Assembly (NCBI GenBank): GCA_965248855.1
Contig: CBDFKQ010000014.1
Span: forward strand, 248,001-312,000
Direction: 5' to 3'
Length of the DNA: 64,000 nucleotides
From: CBDFKQ01 sp965248855
GTDB lineage: Bacteria > Bacteroidota > Bacteroidia > Cytophagales > 172606-1
Positions 1-9,079 of the stretch are shown in pieces (the first letter of the stretch is position 1; the number at the start of each line of letters is the position of its first letter). The notes beneath the pieces are model-generated. The model worked only from the letters and a program-made list of their open reading frames with translations, was not told the origin of the DNA and did no database searches. The position numbers were made by a program, and so were the translations under genes.

Positions 1-1077
1 TCAGATCGCCCCGGAGGATTGGGTGGTGCCGATATTTATTTTTTAGGCATACCTGAAGAACAAGGTGTAGTGCCATTGACGATGATGAAAGGAAAAATAT
101 TGGCAGGAAGCCCTCCCAAACCTCACCCTACCAAAATAAAAATAATTGATAAAGAAACAAAAGAAATTATTAAAGATGTTTACCAGCCAAATGCTAAAAC
201 CGGAGATTATCTTGTAATCTTTCCTCCGGGAAAAAACTATGACATCATCATTGAAGCGCAGGGTTATAAACCTGCCTTAATAAATATTTATGTTCCCAAC
301 CAAAATTATTTTTATGAATTATATCAGGAAATTATTCTTGCCGGTGTAACAAAAGATGGGAAAATGGTCGGGCAATCGGTAGCGGTTAAAAACGTTTTTG
401 AAGATGTCGAAAAAAACAATAAAGACGCCAAAAAAGACAATGCCGAAGTATTTGGATTGATGAATGGAATTTTATCCGCTGAAGACTCTGCAGCATTAAA
501 AGATCTTTTAAATGTTGCGTATACCGATCAAATGTCGGTTGAGAAAGCAACTGCAAAAGAAAAGGCAGTTAAAGCAGAATACTTTTTTTCTGACCCAAGC
601 GGTAAACTTGTTCCCTTTGTTGTTGGCAGTGATACACTTTACACCCTTGCAGGTTTAAATACCAAAGAACAAACACAAAAATCTGCTGCATCAAAGAAAC
701 AGGTTTTAACAAAAGAAACAGTTATTAAACCTAATCAAATTTATATCGTTTATTTTGATACCGATAAAACAACTCTTAAAACAGAGGCCATGCCGGAGTT
801 AAGCAAAGTATTTGATTATTTAAAATCGAATCAAACTTTCGGCGTAAAAATTGCTGGATATACTGATGCAGATGGAACAATTGAACGAAACCAGGTTCTC
901 TCCGATGCAAGGGCAAAGGCTGTTAGTAAATATTTAGTCGATAAGGGAATTCCAAAAGAAAGAATGATTGCAAAAGGATATGGTTCTATGGATTTATTAA
1001 ATGATAATACCAACGAAGATGAAAAAAAATTAAACAGACGTGTGGAAGTGACTATGTTGGAACTTAAAAAGAAATAA
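1..1077 (+). CDS. OmpA-family outer membrane protein, 5'-truncated by window edge
   Basis: The reading frame is open back to base 1, so only the C-terminal part (about 358 residues) is visible. The first residues (SDRPGGLGGADIYF) look like the end of a PD40/TolB-like beta-propeller blade. Next comes a short carboxypeptidase-regulatory-like/PEGA-type beta domain (about residues 30-105), then a linker rich in Lys and Ala. The last about 110 residues are an OmpA peptidoglycan-binding domain: YFDTDKTTLK, then GYTDADGT, an Asp-Ala-Arg helix (LSDARAKAVSKYL) and NRRVEVTM. In Bacteroidota such propeller-OmpA proteins sit in the outer membrane and hold on to peptidoglycan; some belong to gliding/T9SS loci, but no such partner is visible here. 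A perfect 13-bp hairpin follows the stop codon. Confidence 0.9.
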   Translation, partial: SDRPGGLGGADIYFLGIPEEQGVVPLTMMKGKILAGSPPKPHPTKIKIIDKETKEIIKDVYQPNAKTGDYLVIFPPGKNYDIIIEAQGYKPALINIYVPNQNYFYELYQEIILAGVTKDGKMVGQSVAVKNVFEDVEKNNKDAKKDNAEVFGLMNGILSAEDSAALKDLLNVAYTDQMSVEKATAKEKAVKAEYFFSDPSGKLVPFVVGSDTLYTLAGLNTKEQTQKSAASKKQVLTKETVIKPNQIYIVYFDTDKTTLKTEAMPELSKVFDYLKSNQTFGVKIAGYTDADGTIERNQVLSDARAKAVSKYLVDKGIPKERMIAKGYGSMDLLNDNTNEDEKKLNRRVEVTMLELKKK

Positions 1078-1108
1078 GATTTAAGTTTTATTAATTTAAT
1101 GACATGCG

Positions 1109-1140
1109 AAATGCCAACTATCTTACAATAGTTGGCATTT
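1109..1140. terminator. Rho-independent-type hairpin between convergent genes
   Basis: A perfect 13-bp inverted repeat (arms 1109-1121 and 1128-1140, 6-nt loop) starts with A-rich and ends with T-rich bases. It lies 31 bp after the OmpA-family stop codon and 54 bp before the end of the convergent regulator gene, so it can serve both strands. Confidence 0.8.
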
Positions 1141-1194
1141 ATATTTAAAACCTCTTGAATTGAATTCGCTTAATTATAGTTTGTTTTATGAAAA

Positions 1195-1950
1195 TTACAA
1201 TTGAAATAAATTTTTAATATTTTCACTAAATTTTAAACCTGTTTCAATTTTAGAATTTTCTTTATCTTTCAAAAATAAAATGTATTTACCACTAAAATGT
1301 TTTTGAATCTCTTTTATTAAATGGGAATTCACTATTTTTGATCGGCTTACCCTTAAAAAATTATCCGGTAATTTTTCTTCCAGAGCTGCAATGGTATAAT
1401 CCGAAAGGTATTTTTTTCCATCTTTAGTATTGAGAAAAATATATTTATCTTCAGCTTCAAAATAACTGATATCCTCAAGCCTTAAGAGTAAAATTTTATC
1501 CCCCGTTTTAACAGAAATAGAAACCATTTCTTTTTTAGGTTTTATCTGTTCTAAAATTTTTAAAAGTTGAACGTTGTCAAAACCAAGTTTGGGATGGGTT
1601 TTATTTTTTTCTAATTTTTGAATAGTGATCTCTAATCTTTCTTTTTCAATTGGTTTTAATAAATAATCAATTGAGTTTTCTTCAAAAGCCCTGATAGCAT
1701 ATTCATCAAAAGCTGTGGCAAATACAACAAGTGGAGAATAACTTAAGTTGGAAAGCATTTCAAAACCATTCATGCCCGGCATTTCAATATCCAAAAAAAT
1801 TAATTCGGGTTTTAAATTTTCAATGGTTTCTAAGCCTTCTATTCCGTTGTGAGCTTCACCAATTATTTGAATTGTATCACCATATTCCGAAAGCAATCTT
1901 TTTAAGCGACTAATAGCAAGTTTTTCATCATCAATTAAAATTGTAGTCAT
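1195..1950 (-). CDS. LytTR-type response regulator
   Basis: 251-residue cytoplasmic regulator. Residues 1-120 form a CheY-like receiver with the acidic pair DDE at 7-9, phosphoacceptor Asp54 in LIFLDIEMPGMNG and the conserved Lys in LLKPIEKE. Residues about 145-248 form a LytTR DNA-binding domain (ISYFEAEDKYIFL, FLRVSRSKIVN). In this family phosphorylation by a LytS/YehU-type kinase changes binding to promoter repeats. The matching kinase lies directly upstream on the same strand, 189 bp away, so the two form a two-component pair. The regulated genes are not evident; the adjacent periplasmic protein and TonB-dependent receptor are possible targets by proximity only. Confidence 0.93.
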   Translation of the reverse strand: MTTILIDDEKLAISRLKRLLSEYGDTIQIIGEAHNGIEGLETIENLKPELIFLDIEMPGMNGFEMLSNLSYSPLVVFATAFDEYAIRAFEENSIDYLLKPIEKERLEITIQKLEKNKTHPKLGFDNVQLLKILEQIKPKKEMVSISVKTGDKILLLRLEDISYFEAEDKYIFLNTKDGKKYLSDYTIAALEEKLPDNFLRVSRSKIVNSHLIKEIQKHFSGKYILFLKDKENSKIETGLKFSENIKNLFQL

Positions 1951-2036
1951 AATTTTTCATTTTAGTAATTGACGTTTCGCAAAAACTATTAAAGATTAAA
2001 TATTATTGTAAAATCGTTTAGTTTAATAAAAAAATA

Positions 2037-2076
2037 ATTATCAGTTTATCAATATCGTTATATTCATATTTTAAAA
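2037..2076 (+). repeat. 40-bp AT-rich dispersed repeat, copy A
   Basis: The block starts ATTATCAGTTTATCAATATC. By eye it matches 59994-60033 at 36 of 40 bases and the reverse complement of 33518-33557 at 33 of 40. It lies between the LytTR regulator and its kinase. Role unknown. Confidence 0.55.
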
Positions 2077-2139
2077 ACAATTTAAAAAAAAAGTAATTAT
2101 TATTTATTAGTTTGAGCACAAAACCAAATTATGTTTACA

Positions 2140-3261
2140 TTAATTAATATTTTGAAGAAAGCATTTTTTCATCAATATTTTTATTGATTTCGATGGTTTA
2201 CTAAAATCTCCATTAATTATGTGGTTACTTCTACCATTTATAATTTCCATTTTTGCATCCTCACCCATTAATAAACGCAATTTATCCTGCGTACTTCTTA
2301 AGCCGTAACCGGTATTTATTTGATTCGGGAAAGGCGCGCCATTGTCGGAAATTATAATCTCTATGCTTTCATTTTTATCAATTATATCAATATGTAAAAT
2401 TCCTTTATCAGTCATTTTAGAAATGCCGTGTTTAATGGCGTTTTCTACCAGTGGTTGAAGTAGAAATTGTGGAATTAAACAATCTTTCAATTTTTCATTT
2501 TCGAAGAAAATATGATATTCCATCCTTTCATCAAACCTTACTTTTTCTACCTGCAAATAAGTTTTAACCATATCAATTTCATCAATTATCCTTGTTAAGT
2601 ATTGGCTTTTTGCATTTGTACTGTATCTGAAAAATTTCGAAAGCAACAATACCATTTCTTCTGCTTTATTTGGATTTTCATGAATCAAGCTTGCAATGGC
2701 GTTGAGAGAGTTATATAAAAAGTGAGGGTTTATTTTTGCCTGAAGAGCTTCCAGTTCTGCCTTGGTTTTTAATTCTTTAAGTTCTAATAATTGGTACTCC
2801 TGGTCAGAAATCTTTTTTGTACGGTTCTTTTCATAATTATTATAAGTATATGTTAGTATTCCCGACAAAATATTATTAGTACCAAATACTAAACCTAATA
2901 TATTATAATGAAATAAGGCATTCCAAAAATCATCAAATCTATAAATTAAAGCAGTCATGAATTCATCCACAACGAATAGCCATAGTGTTAAAAATAAAAA
3001 TCTAAAAAAAATGACACGGAAATTTTTCTCAAATTTTTCAAAAATCCCAAGTGCCAAAACTATTCCTACAGCTTGTAAGCCGTTAACAATCAATAGCCAA
3101 CCAATTCCGCTGTTCCTGAAGGTGTCATTATTTTCTGTCATTAAGTTTGTAAAACTTTTTATAAAAAAATAAGTTACCGCGCCAAGAGCTAAATTAAGAA
3201 CCAGAGTAATTAAGACATTAACAATAAATTTTTTAACTCTTTTTGCCCACATATAAAACAT
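2140..3261 (-). CDS. LytS-type sensor histidine kinase
   Basis: 373-residue inner-membrane kinase. The N-terminal 140 residues hold about four hydrophobic segments (around 12-35, 53-72, 84-105, 120-140) with no recognisable periplasmic ligand domain. A short coiled linker follows, then the His_kinase domain (PF06580 type) with phosphoacceptor His180 in INPHFLYNSLNAIASL. The C-terminal ATPase domain shows the N box (PLVENAIKHG), the G1 box (ISDNGAPFP) and GYGLRSTQDKL. This architecture is typical of partners of LytTR regulators, and one follows downstream. The signal sensed cannot be read from the sequence. The start ATG is followed closely by the first membrane helix. Confidence 0.92.
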   Translation of the reverse strand: MFYMWAKRVKKFIVNVLITLVLNLALGAVTYFFIKSFTNLMTENNDTFRNSGIGWLLIVNGLQAVGIVLALGIFEKFEKNFRVIFFRFLFLTLWLFVVDEFMTALIYRFDDFWNALFHYNILGLVFGTNNILSGILTYTYNNYEKNRTKKISDQEYQLLELKELKTKAELEALQAKINPHFLYNSLNAIASLIHENPNKAEEMVLLLSKFFRYSTNAKSQYLTRIIDEIDMVKTYLQVEKVRFDERMEYHIFFENEKLKDCLIPQFLLQPLVENAIKHGISKMTDKGILHIDIIDKNESIEIIISDNGAPFPNQINTGYGLRSTQDKLRLLMGEDAKMEIINGRSNHIINGDFSKPSKSIKILMKKCFLQNIN

Positions 3262-3376
3262 AATTTTTATTCTTTCTCCCCAAATCTTTTTATGGTTGAG
3301 CCACTAAACATTTTTTAAATTTTAAACATACTACCTTTTCAGAATAAACTTCATGAATAAACAGCTTACAGAAATC

Positions 3377-3412
3377 AAGGATCAAACTCACTTGATCATG
3401 ACTTTGATCCTT
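3377..3412. other. 10-bp perfect hairpin after the small periplasmic protein gene
   Basis: Arms 3377-3386 and 3403-3412 (AAGGATCAAA / TTTGATCCTT) enclose a 16-nt loop that carries another TTGATCATG. It begins 14 bp past the stop codon of the minus-strand gene ending at 3427. No U-tract follows on that strand, so it is a transcript-end hairpin or operator rather than a classical terminator. Confidence 0.45.
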
Positions 3413-3426
3413 TCACATAATGAAAT

Positions 3427-4065
3427 TTATTTACAGTTTTTAAGCATTATTTCGTTGTATTCTTTGCCCCAATTTGGTGAAATGGAAGATTCAGGTTTAA
3501 ATGTTTCAAATTTTTCCGACGCTTTTTTATATAATGGACAAGCTACATCTGCTCCCCCTCCATATGCTTTTGGTGTGTAAAAAGCATTATTTGCTTTTAA
3601 ATGAAAGATTCTGGGGTTTTCCGGATTTAATTTTTCTGCAGCCTGCAAATTAGATTCATAAATTGGTCCTTGAGTCATATATCTGTTTCGTCCATCAATT
3701 GATAAATTTGCACTCGCGTTAAAAGCTTTTAAAATAAAAATTTCTTCATTTTCCACCGTAATATTATCTAATATATTTTTGCCTTTGTCAACATAAATAT
3801 CTCGTTTTTTGGAATCTTTATCCATGTACGACATGAGGGTATAACAATATGCTTCGTAATATTTCGGAAGCCATTCGCCTGAAGCATTTTTACCAATCAT
3901 TTCAAATTTGTTGGCCAAAGCCTGATAATCTTCTGTCGACTTTGCATTTTTCATTTGACCGATGGCACCTTCCATTGCCTTTATATACTTTTCGTCTATA
4001 TTTTTTGCCATTACTCCCAATGAACAAATTAACATTAAACAAAATACTAAGATTGATTTTTTCAT
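3427..4065 (-). CDS. Secreted tetratricopeptide-like protein of unknown function
   Basis: 212 residues with a clear Sec signal peptide (KSILVFCLMLICSLGVMA, cleavage after about residue 20). The mature part is mostly helical, with repeats resembling degenerate tetratricopeptides (YQALANKFEMIGKNASGEWLPKYY; NLQAAEKLNPENPRIFHLKA). It is probably periplasmic. I recognise the general form as common in Bacteroidota but know no function. The gene lies 63 bp downstream of the TonB-dependent receptor on the same strand, so the two are probably co-transcribed. Confidence 0.8.
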   Translation of the reverse strand: MKKSILVFCLMLICSLGVMAKNIDEKYIKAMEGAIGQMKNAKSTEDYQALANKFEMIGKNASGEWLPKYYEAYCYTLMSYMDKDSKKRDIYVDKGKNILDNITVENEEIFILKAFNASANLSIDGRNRYMTQGPIYESNLQAAEKLNPENPRIFHLKANNAFYTPKAYGGGADVACPLYKKASEKFETFKPESSISPNWGKEYNEIMLKNCK

Positions 4066-4128
4066 GGTTTTTAAATTTGATTTTAATTGTTAAAAAATTA
4101 TTAATTATTAAGATTTTAATTCGAGATT

Positions 4129-6279
4129 TTAATTTTTAAATTTATCAATGGTTACAAACATGCCAATCATAAAGCTTCTATAAGCAGGTGGGTTTGTAGC
4201 AATTTTTTGAGTTCCATCGGCAGAATATCGGTATCCAAACACATTTTTAGTGCCTAATACATTACTTATTTCTGCAAAAATGACCGCGAAGTTTCTTTTT
4301 ATATGCGTTATATAATTTATACTTAGGCTTAAATTATTATAAACGGGTGTTTTCTCTGAAAGAAAATCTTTTACATTAGGGTTATAATAAGGCCTGCCAC
4401 TCGAAAGGCTGTAAGTAGCATTCACTTGCGTGTGAAGAGTGCCAAAATATTTTTTCGTTACAACAGATAAGTTATGAGTTGAAGCAAAAGTTGGCATGGC
4501 TTCGGAAGTATAGTTCATAAAGAACCTTTTTGTATCCAAATAAGAATAAGAAATCCAAAAATCTAAATTTTCAAAAGTTTTTTTATCACGATAGAAAATA
4601 TCAATACCTTTCGCATAGCCATATCCGATATTAGTTGTTAAATTACTTGGAAAGCGATTTGGATCTGCATCAAAACTTCCAAAAGTTTTTTCCAAAACAA
4701 GGCTTTTATAATCCTTATAATAAGCTTCTATTCTAAAAGTGCGGTCGTTTTTTATAATTTGATAATTAAGAATATAATGACTTGCCTTTTCAAAATCTAA
4801 ATTATGATTGGTATATAGATAAAGGTTATTAGGATTTTGAAAAAACTGACCATAAGCTAAGGACACCTGACTGTAAGTACCTGTTTTATAAGCGAACGAC
4901 ATTCTGGGTGCAATGTTCCATTTATTTAAAATTGTAGAATATTCATTACGTATGCCAATGCGGCTAACAAATTTTTGTGTCAAAAAAATATCAGTTTCAA
5001 TAAAATTAGCCCAATAGGTATCTGTAAAAGATAATTTTTTTCCCTGATACGCGTTTTCAAAACCATAAAAATGTAATTCAGATCCGATGGTGATTGCCAC
5101 ATTTTCAGTAATATCTCTGTTTAAAACTAATCTTCCCTGTGTACGATTATCAGCCCTGTTAACAGACATGGTATCAATATGAATATCATCATGATTATAA
5201 CTTTGTGAAAGGCCGGCATATAAATTCCATTTCTTTAATTTTTCGTTGAAAGTAGAATTTAAGTAAAAGTTATTATTCGTTAAACTGAATTTTGTTTTAC
5301 CACTTTCTTTTGTAACATCAGGAAATTGTAAGCCTAAAGAGTTTGAAGAAAAACTTCCATAAATTTTAAGTAAACCGGTTGTTGAAGTTTTGTGACGAAA
5401 ATTAACGGTGCCGGTATAACCATTAGGTGCTTTTTGCCAATCAATATTTTGTTTTATTACTTTGTTTAATACCGGCCCTACATTAAAGTAATTAACATCC
5501 GCACCCAATGATGTTTTATTCCATTTTTTTACCCCGCCACCAAACATTCCAACCATTAACAAACCGATGTTAATTTGTGATTTTGGCGCAAGGTCTGTTG
5601 TATTTAAAATTAGTACAGAGGAAAGCCCTTGTCCATATTGTGCTGAATAACCTCCTGTACTAAATGAGGTACCTTTAAACATAAAAGGAGAAAACCTTCC
5701 GCGTTGTGCAACGCTTGGTACACTGCTAAAAAAAGGATTTTGCACAATCATTCCATCCACAATTGCTTTTGTTTCGTTGGCAGAGCCACCTCTTACAAAC
5801 AATCCTTCTTGCTCGCCAACTTTTCCTGCACCGGGCAAAGTTTGTAATGCACCAAATACATCAGCATATGCTCCGGCTGTCGTAACAATATCAAGTGGTT
5901 TTAAAATGGTTGTTCTTTTTGTATCGCTTGCTTCAAATGTACCTGCGGTGATAACAACTTCTTTAAGTGACGTATTTTTAGATGTTTTTAAAACAATATT
6001 TAAATTCACTACTACATCAAGCTTTATTTTTTGTTCATGGGTTTCGAAACCTATTGCGCTTAAGATAAGAGTTGCAGTATCCTTTTCATCAGTTTTAAAT
6101 TTAAAAAACCCGGTTGTATCTGTAGAAGTGCCATCGTATGTGCCTTTTAAATAAACGCTTGCACCAATAACAGGCCGGTTATTTTCATCAATGATTTTTC
6201 CGATAATGGTAGTTTGTGCTTTTGCAATATTAAAAAGCAGTAAGAAAAGAATGAGTGTAGAGGTTAATTTCATAGTCAT
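4129..6279 (-). CDS. TonB-dependent outer membrane receptor with CarboxypepD_reg-like domain
   Basis: 716 residues. A signal peptide (about 1-21, ending IAKAQ) is followed by a carboxypeptidase-regulatory-like beta domain (about 22-105: IIGKIIDENNRPVIGASVYL). A plug domain follows (about 115-225, with ADVFGALQTLPGAGK and EGLFVRGGSANETKAIVDG), then a beta-barrel that ends in FVTIDKFKN. The protein imports an unknown ligand across the outer membrane using TonB energy. No SusD partner is adjacent, which argues against a polysaccharide-utilisation SusC. It is short for a SusC (about 1000 residues), fitting the smaller CarboxypepD-TBDR class. Start is ATG at 6279; a second in-frame ATG lies two codons inside. 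Confidence 0.92.
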   Translation of the reverse strand: MTMKLTSTLILFLLLFNIAKAQTTIIGKIIDENNRPVIGASVYLKGTYDGTSTDTTGFFKFKTDEKDTATLILSAIGFETHEQKIKLDVVVNLNIVLKTSKNTSLKEVVITAGTFEASDTKRTTILKPLDIVTTAGAYADVFGALQTLPGAGKVGEQEGLFVRGGSANETKAIVDGMIVQNPFFSSVPSVAQRGRFSPFMFKGTSFSTGGYSAQYGQGLSSVLILNTTDLAPKSQINIGLLMVGMFGGGVKKWNKTSLGADVNYFNVGPVLNKVIKQNIDWQKAPNGYTGTVNFRHKTSTTGLLKIYGSFSSNSLGLQFPDVTKESGKTKFSLTNNNFYLNSTFNEKLKKWNLYAGLSQSYNHDDIHIDTMSVNRADNRTQGRLVLNRDITENVAITIGSELHFYGFENAYQGKKLSFTDTYWANFIETDIFLTQKFVSRIGIRNEYSTILNKWNIAPRMSFAYKTGTYSQVSLAYGQFFQNPNNLYLYTNHNLDFEKASHYILNYQIIKNDRTFRIEAYYKDYKSLVLEKTFGSFDADPNRFPSNLTTNIGYGYAKGIDIFYRDKKTFENLDFWISYSYLDTKRFFMNYTSEAMPTFASTHNLSVVTKKYFGTLHTQVNATYSLSSGRPYYNPNVKDFLSEKTPVYNNLSLSINYITHIKRNFAVIFAEISNVLGTKNVFGYRYSADGTQKIATNPPAYRSFMIGMFVTIDKFKN

Positions 6280-6774
6280 AATAAATTATGAACCAAAGAA
6301 AATGCAAACCTTACCGGATATTAATTCTTTTCCGACGAACTTAGATTATTGAGGAGTGAAATATGAAAAATGAGGGGATGAAAAATTAAGGATCTAAAAA
6401 TTCGTGGGGAGGAAAAACTAATCACGGCTGGTTTAAGTTTGTTAACTTAAATGAAAAGCATGACTGTGGCTGATAAGCTTTGTAGAGCAATTTATTGTGT
6501 TAATAAACATTCGTATATTTTTATAGGTATTTAGTACAGAGTCCTGCTTTTCAAAAAGAATTTAAGTGATAACACCTAAACCGGAGAGGAGAAATCAGCA
6601 TAATCGCGTTCAAAAGTTCCGTTCAAATTATTCTAATAGTTAAGAATGCAATAAGTAATTGCCGGTTGATCGGTAATATTTATGTTAATTATACTTTTGT
6701 TGCTTTGGTAAAGGTAACCTATGATTGCTTTTTTTCATTGACCTCAAAATCGAAAGCAAGTAAGCCCCTTTTAT
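6280..6774. other. Non-coding stretch between receptor and glycoside hydrolase genes
   Basis: About 495 bp without a supportable gene on either strand. The only structure I find is the 38-bp repeat at 6542-6579, annotated separately. The receptor promoter should lie near 6280-6400, but I see no convincing TTG / TAnnTTTG pair. Confidence 0.6.
6542..6579 (+). repeat. 38-bp repeat with palindromic core, copy 1
   Basis: This matches 9464-9501 at 33 of 38 bases. The core TTAAGTGATAACACCTAA is an inverted repeat with one mismatch (6562-6579). Both copies lie in sparsely coded DNA and flank the glycoside hydrolase and NTF2-like genes. Confidence 0.6.
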
Positions 6775-8715
6775 TTAATGTACTTTAATAAACTTTTGTT
6801 TTTGAGAAGGATATTCTTTTATCTGAATAATATATAATCCTTCAGATAAATTAGACACATCTAATTCACTTCTATTTACTAACTGCCCTTCTTTTACGCA
6901 TATTCCAAGATTATTAAAGATCTGAAATGTGTGAAGAAAATACTGTTCTTTTTCTAGTTCAAAAATTAATTTTTCATTTGAGGGATTTGGATATATTTTA
7001 AAATTAAACTCTAAACCCTTGTTTTGATCAATAGATAGAGGGTTTTGCATTAGAGCTTCTATAAGTGCTACTGAATTAGACTTTAAATGAAAAGAATAAA
7101 TAGAATCTTTAATTGTTATGGTTTTAAAACTAAGTGTGTTGTTTGGATAAAGAAACATAACTGCCGAATTTCGTGTATATCCATTCGTAATAAGAGAGTC
7201 ATATTTATAAATAACATTATTGTTAATTGAATCAACCATATATAAATTTGCATAATGAATACCCATTAGCCCTTTAAAATGCAAATTAATTGTTCTGCCC
7301 AATTTAAACATAGAGTCTGCTCTATTGTAATATGGTGTTGCCTGATTAATCGATTGAGATAATAAACTTGTTGAAGGTAAAACTATAAGTCCTCTAAATA
7401 TAGAATCAAGATGGTTATCTGAAGCAAGTCCTTCGACTGCAAAATCAGTAGAGTTGAAATTTTTTAAATAGTATAAATAAGATTTAGTTTCTGCAAAAGC
7501 GGGTAATTGATAGTTTGAAATAAACGTTCTTATAGTATCATCATTATACGAAGCAGCCACCGATAAATTAAGCGAATCGTTACAGTAGTTTTTTAATCTG
7601 TTACCTTTTAATCTATTAAGTAGTTGTACAGATTTCCAGACCGGTTTCTGCAACGAATTCCAACTTAATACACCATAATCTTTATGAAATTCTGTATTAG
7701 AAGGATCAAAATCTTGCCATGAAGCAATAGAATGAGCTAACACGCCCATTTTTTCAAGTTTTAATATATGAGATGTTAAGAAAGCGTTCGAAAAATAAGT
7801 ATCACGAAGAGATGATGTTTGATTATGTTCGGAAACTATATATGGAACAATGCCGTGACCAGAGGTTAGAAGTTTTTGGTTTAAATACAAAATTTCTTCA
7901 TTAACCGATTGCAGTAATGGATCAAACTTATGCCAGGAAATAAAGTCGAGCTTTATATTCCAAAAAACGCAACTATCAATTACGTTTGAAATTATAGTTT
8001 GGTTGTATTGGCTATTAGTTAAATGGCCCTTTGGCAAACTAAAACTAAAGCATGAATTAAAACTTGCTACAACGGGCCCTCCAACCAAAGCAGTTGGATG
8101 ATTTAATTTAATAGCTTTAAAAGTATTTTTAAAAAAGGTAAAATATTGCGCGGTTGTACCCTGCCAATAATAGTTTTCAGGCTCATTCCATATTTCATAG
8201 TACGCATTTAAACCCCATTGATTATTAATTTTATTTACAATACTATCCATTAAAATTGTCCAGGTATTATAGTTGGCGGGTGGCATGCCATTTAAAATTG
8301 TCCAATTTGGGTCAACCGATGCAGGAAACGGTGTGGTATTGTTAGATGAGCTTAACCAAGCCGGTATTTTTAAAATAGGTATAATTAATTTATCACAATG
8401 TTGTTTTGCTAACATAATACCTGGTTTTGACGCTTCTAATACTGCCATAACACCATTTATTGAATTAACTGTAGGCCAGTTTAACGCTTGTTCAACACTC
8501 ATTATCCTAATAGAATTATAATACACTCCATTTGTTATAAAATCATAAGCTGCTAAATTTGTTTTTGGAGTATAATTAAAGCCGGGTTTGTACAATTGGG
8601 GTACATTTCCTAAATTAGTTGAAGAATTTATATATATATTTTGGGCCTTTATTGGTATTACTAAAGTAAGAAGAACAAATACAATATTTAGTCTGGCATA
8701 TATTAGTCTGATCAT
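6775..8715 (-). CDS. T9SS-exported clan A glycoside hydrolase (GH39-like)
   Basis: 646 residues. A signal peptide (1 to about 24, ending IKAQ) is followed by a (beta/alpha)8-type catalytic region. The acid/base Glu178 sits in YYEIWNEPENYYW and a likely nucleophile Glu296 in VPYIVSEHNQTS. Their spacing (118 residues) and motifs resemble GH39/clan A enzymes such as xylosidases and iduronidases; the substrate cannot be assigned. A beta-rich segment follows. The last about 75 residues are a T9SS sorting domain (FKIYPNPSNEKLIF, LSEGLYIIQIKE), so the enzyme is exported to the surface or medium. It stands alone, without a SusCD pair or other carbohydrate genes next to it. Confidence 0.8.
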   Translation of the reverse strand: MIRLIYARLNIVFVLLTLVIPIKAQNIYINSSTNLGNVPQLYKPGFNYTPKTNLAAYDFITNGVYYNSIRIMSVEQALNWPTVNSINGVMAVLEASKPGIMLAKQHCDKLIIPILKIPAWLSSSNNTTPFPASVDPNWTILNGMPPANYNTWTILMDSIVNKINNQWGLNAYYEIWNEPENYYWQGTTAQYFTFFKNTFKAIKLNHPTALVGGPVVASFNSCFSFSLPKGHLTNSQYNQTIISNVIDSCVFWNIKLDFISWHKFDPLLQSVNEEILYLNQKLLTSGHGIVPYIVSEHNQTSSLRDTYFSNAFLTSHILKLEKMGVLAHSIASWQDFDPSNTEFHKDYGVLSWNSLQKPVWKSVQLLNRLKGNRLKNYCNDSLNLSVAASYNDDTIRTFISNYQLPAFAETKSYLYYLKNFNSTDFAVEGLASDNHLDSIFRGLIVLPSTSLLSQSINQATPYYNRADSMFKLGRTINLHFKGLMGIHYANLYMVDSINNNVIYKYDSLITNGYTRNSAVMFLYPNNTLSFKTITIKDSIYSFHLKSNSVALIEALMQNPLSIDQNKGLEFNFKIYPNPSNEKLIFELEKEQYFLHTFQIFNNLGICVKEGQLVNRSELDVSNLSEGLYIIQIKEYPSQKQKFIKVH

Positions 8716-8804
8716 ATATAAATTTTTTTTAAATTGTTGATTATGTGCCTTACTATTTTCTTTGTCATATATATTTCGTATAAAAAATTAAATTACCCTT
8801 TTGC

Positions 8805-8829
8805 CATTGTTGGTATCCTACCAACAATG
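8805..8829. other. 11-bp perfect hairpin upstream of the glycoside hydrolase
   Basis: Arms CATTGTTGGTA (8805-8815) and TACCAACAATG (8819-8829) have a 3-nt spacer. It lies 90 bp upstream of the hydrolase start. No U-tract follows on either strand. It is compact enough for an operator, or for a hairpin closing the decayed lipoprotein gene at 8891-9022. Confidence 0.45.
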
Positions 8830-8890
8830 AAGAATAGCAAATAACCGAGACGGCTACCACCCCATTCTCCACATTCCGAAAATTCAGTTT

Positions 8891-9022
8891 TTAAATATAT
8901 AGTATCATTAAATCCAAAAAAACTGAATCTCCCTCATCTGAATCATTATATTCTTTATTTTTAGAACAAGAAAAGAAAAATATTAATGACAAAGAAAAAA
9001 TTAAAACTTTTATAAATTTATT
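8891..9022 (-). pseudogene. Remnant of a small lipoprotein gene
   Basis: Read on the minus strand, this stretch encodes a lipoprotein-like signal sequence (KVLIFSLSLIFFFSCSKN, lipobox FFFSC), then an acidic stretch (EYNDSDEGDS) and a stop after about 40 residues. There is no ATG, GTG or TTG at the expected start; the frame is closed by a stop a few codons upstream. It looks like the 5' end of a lost lipoprotein gene. A real mini-lipoprotein with an unusual start codon cannot be excluded. Confidence 0.4.
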
Positions 9023-9079
9023 TTATATTGAGATATATAATTTTTGTTAAAAAGAATTTTAAATTCACTTAAAAAAAGT

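Noticed and set aside
831..1013. Antisense frames overlapping real genes, such as the 60-codon minus-strand frame in the OmpA-family gene
   Set aside because: They mirror the codon structure of the real gene on the other strand and have no independent features.
2037..2076. CRISPR-like array from the AT-rich repeats
   Set aside because: Copies are tens of kilobases apart, not in a regular array, and no cas genes are present.
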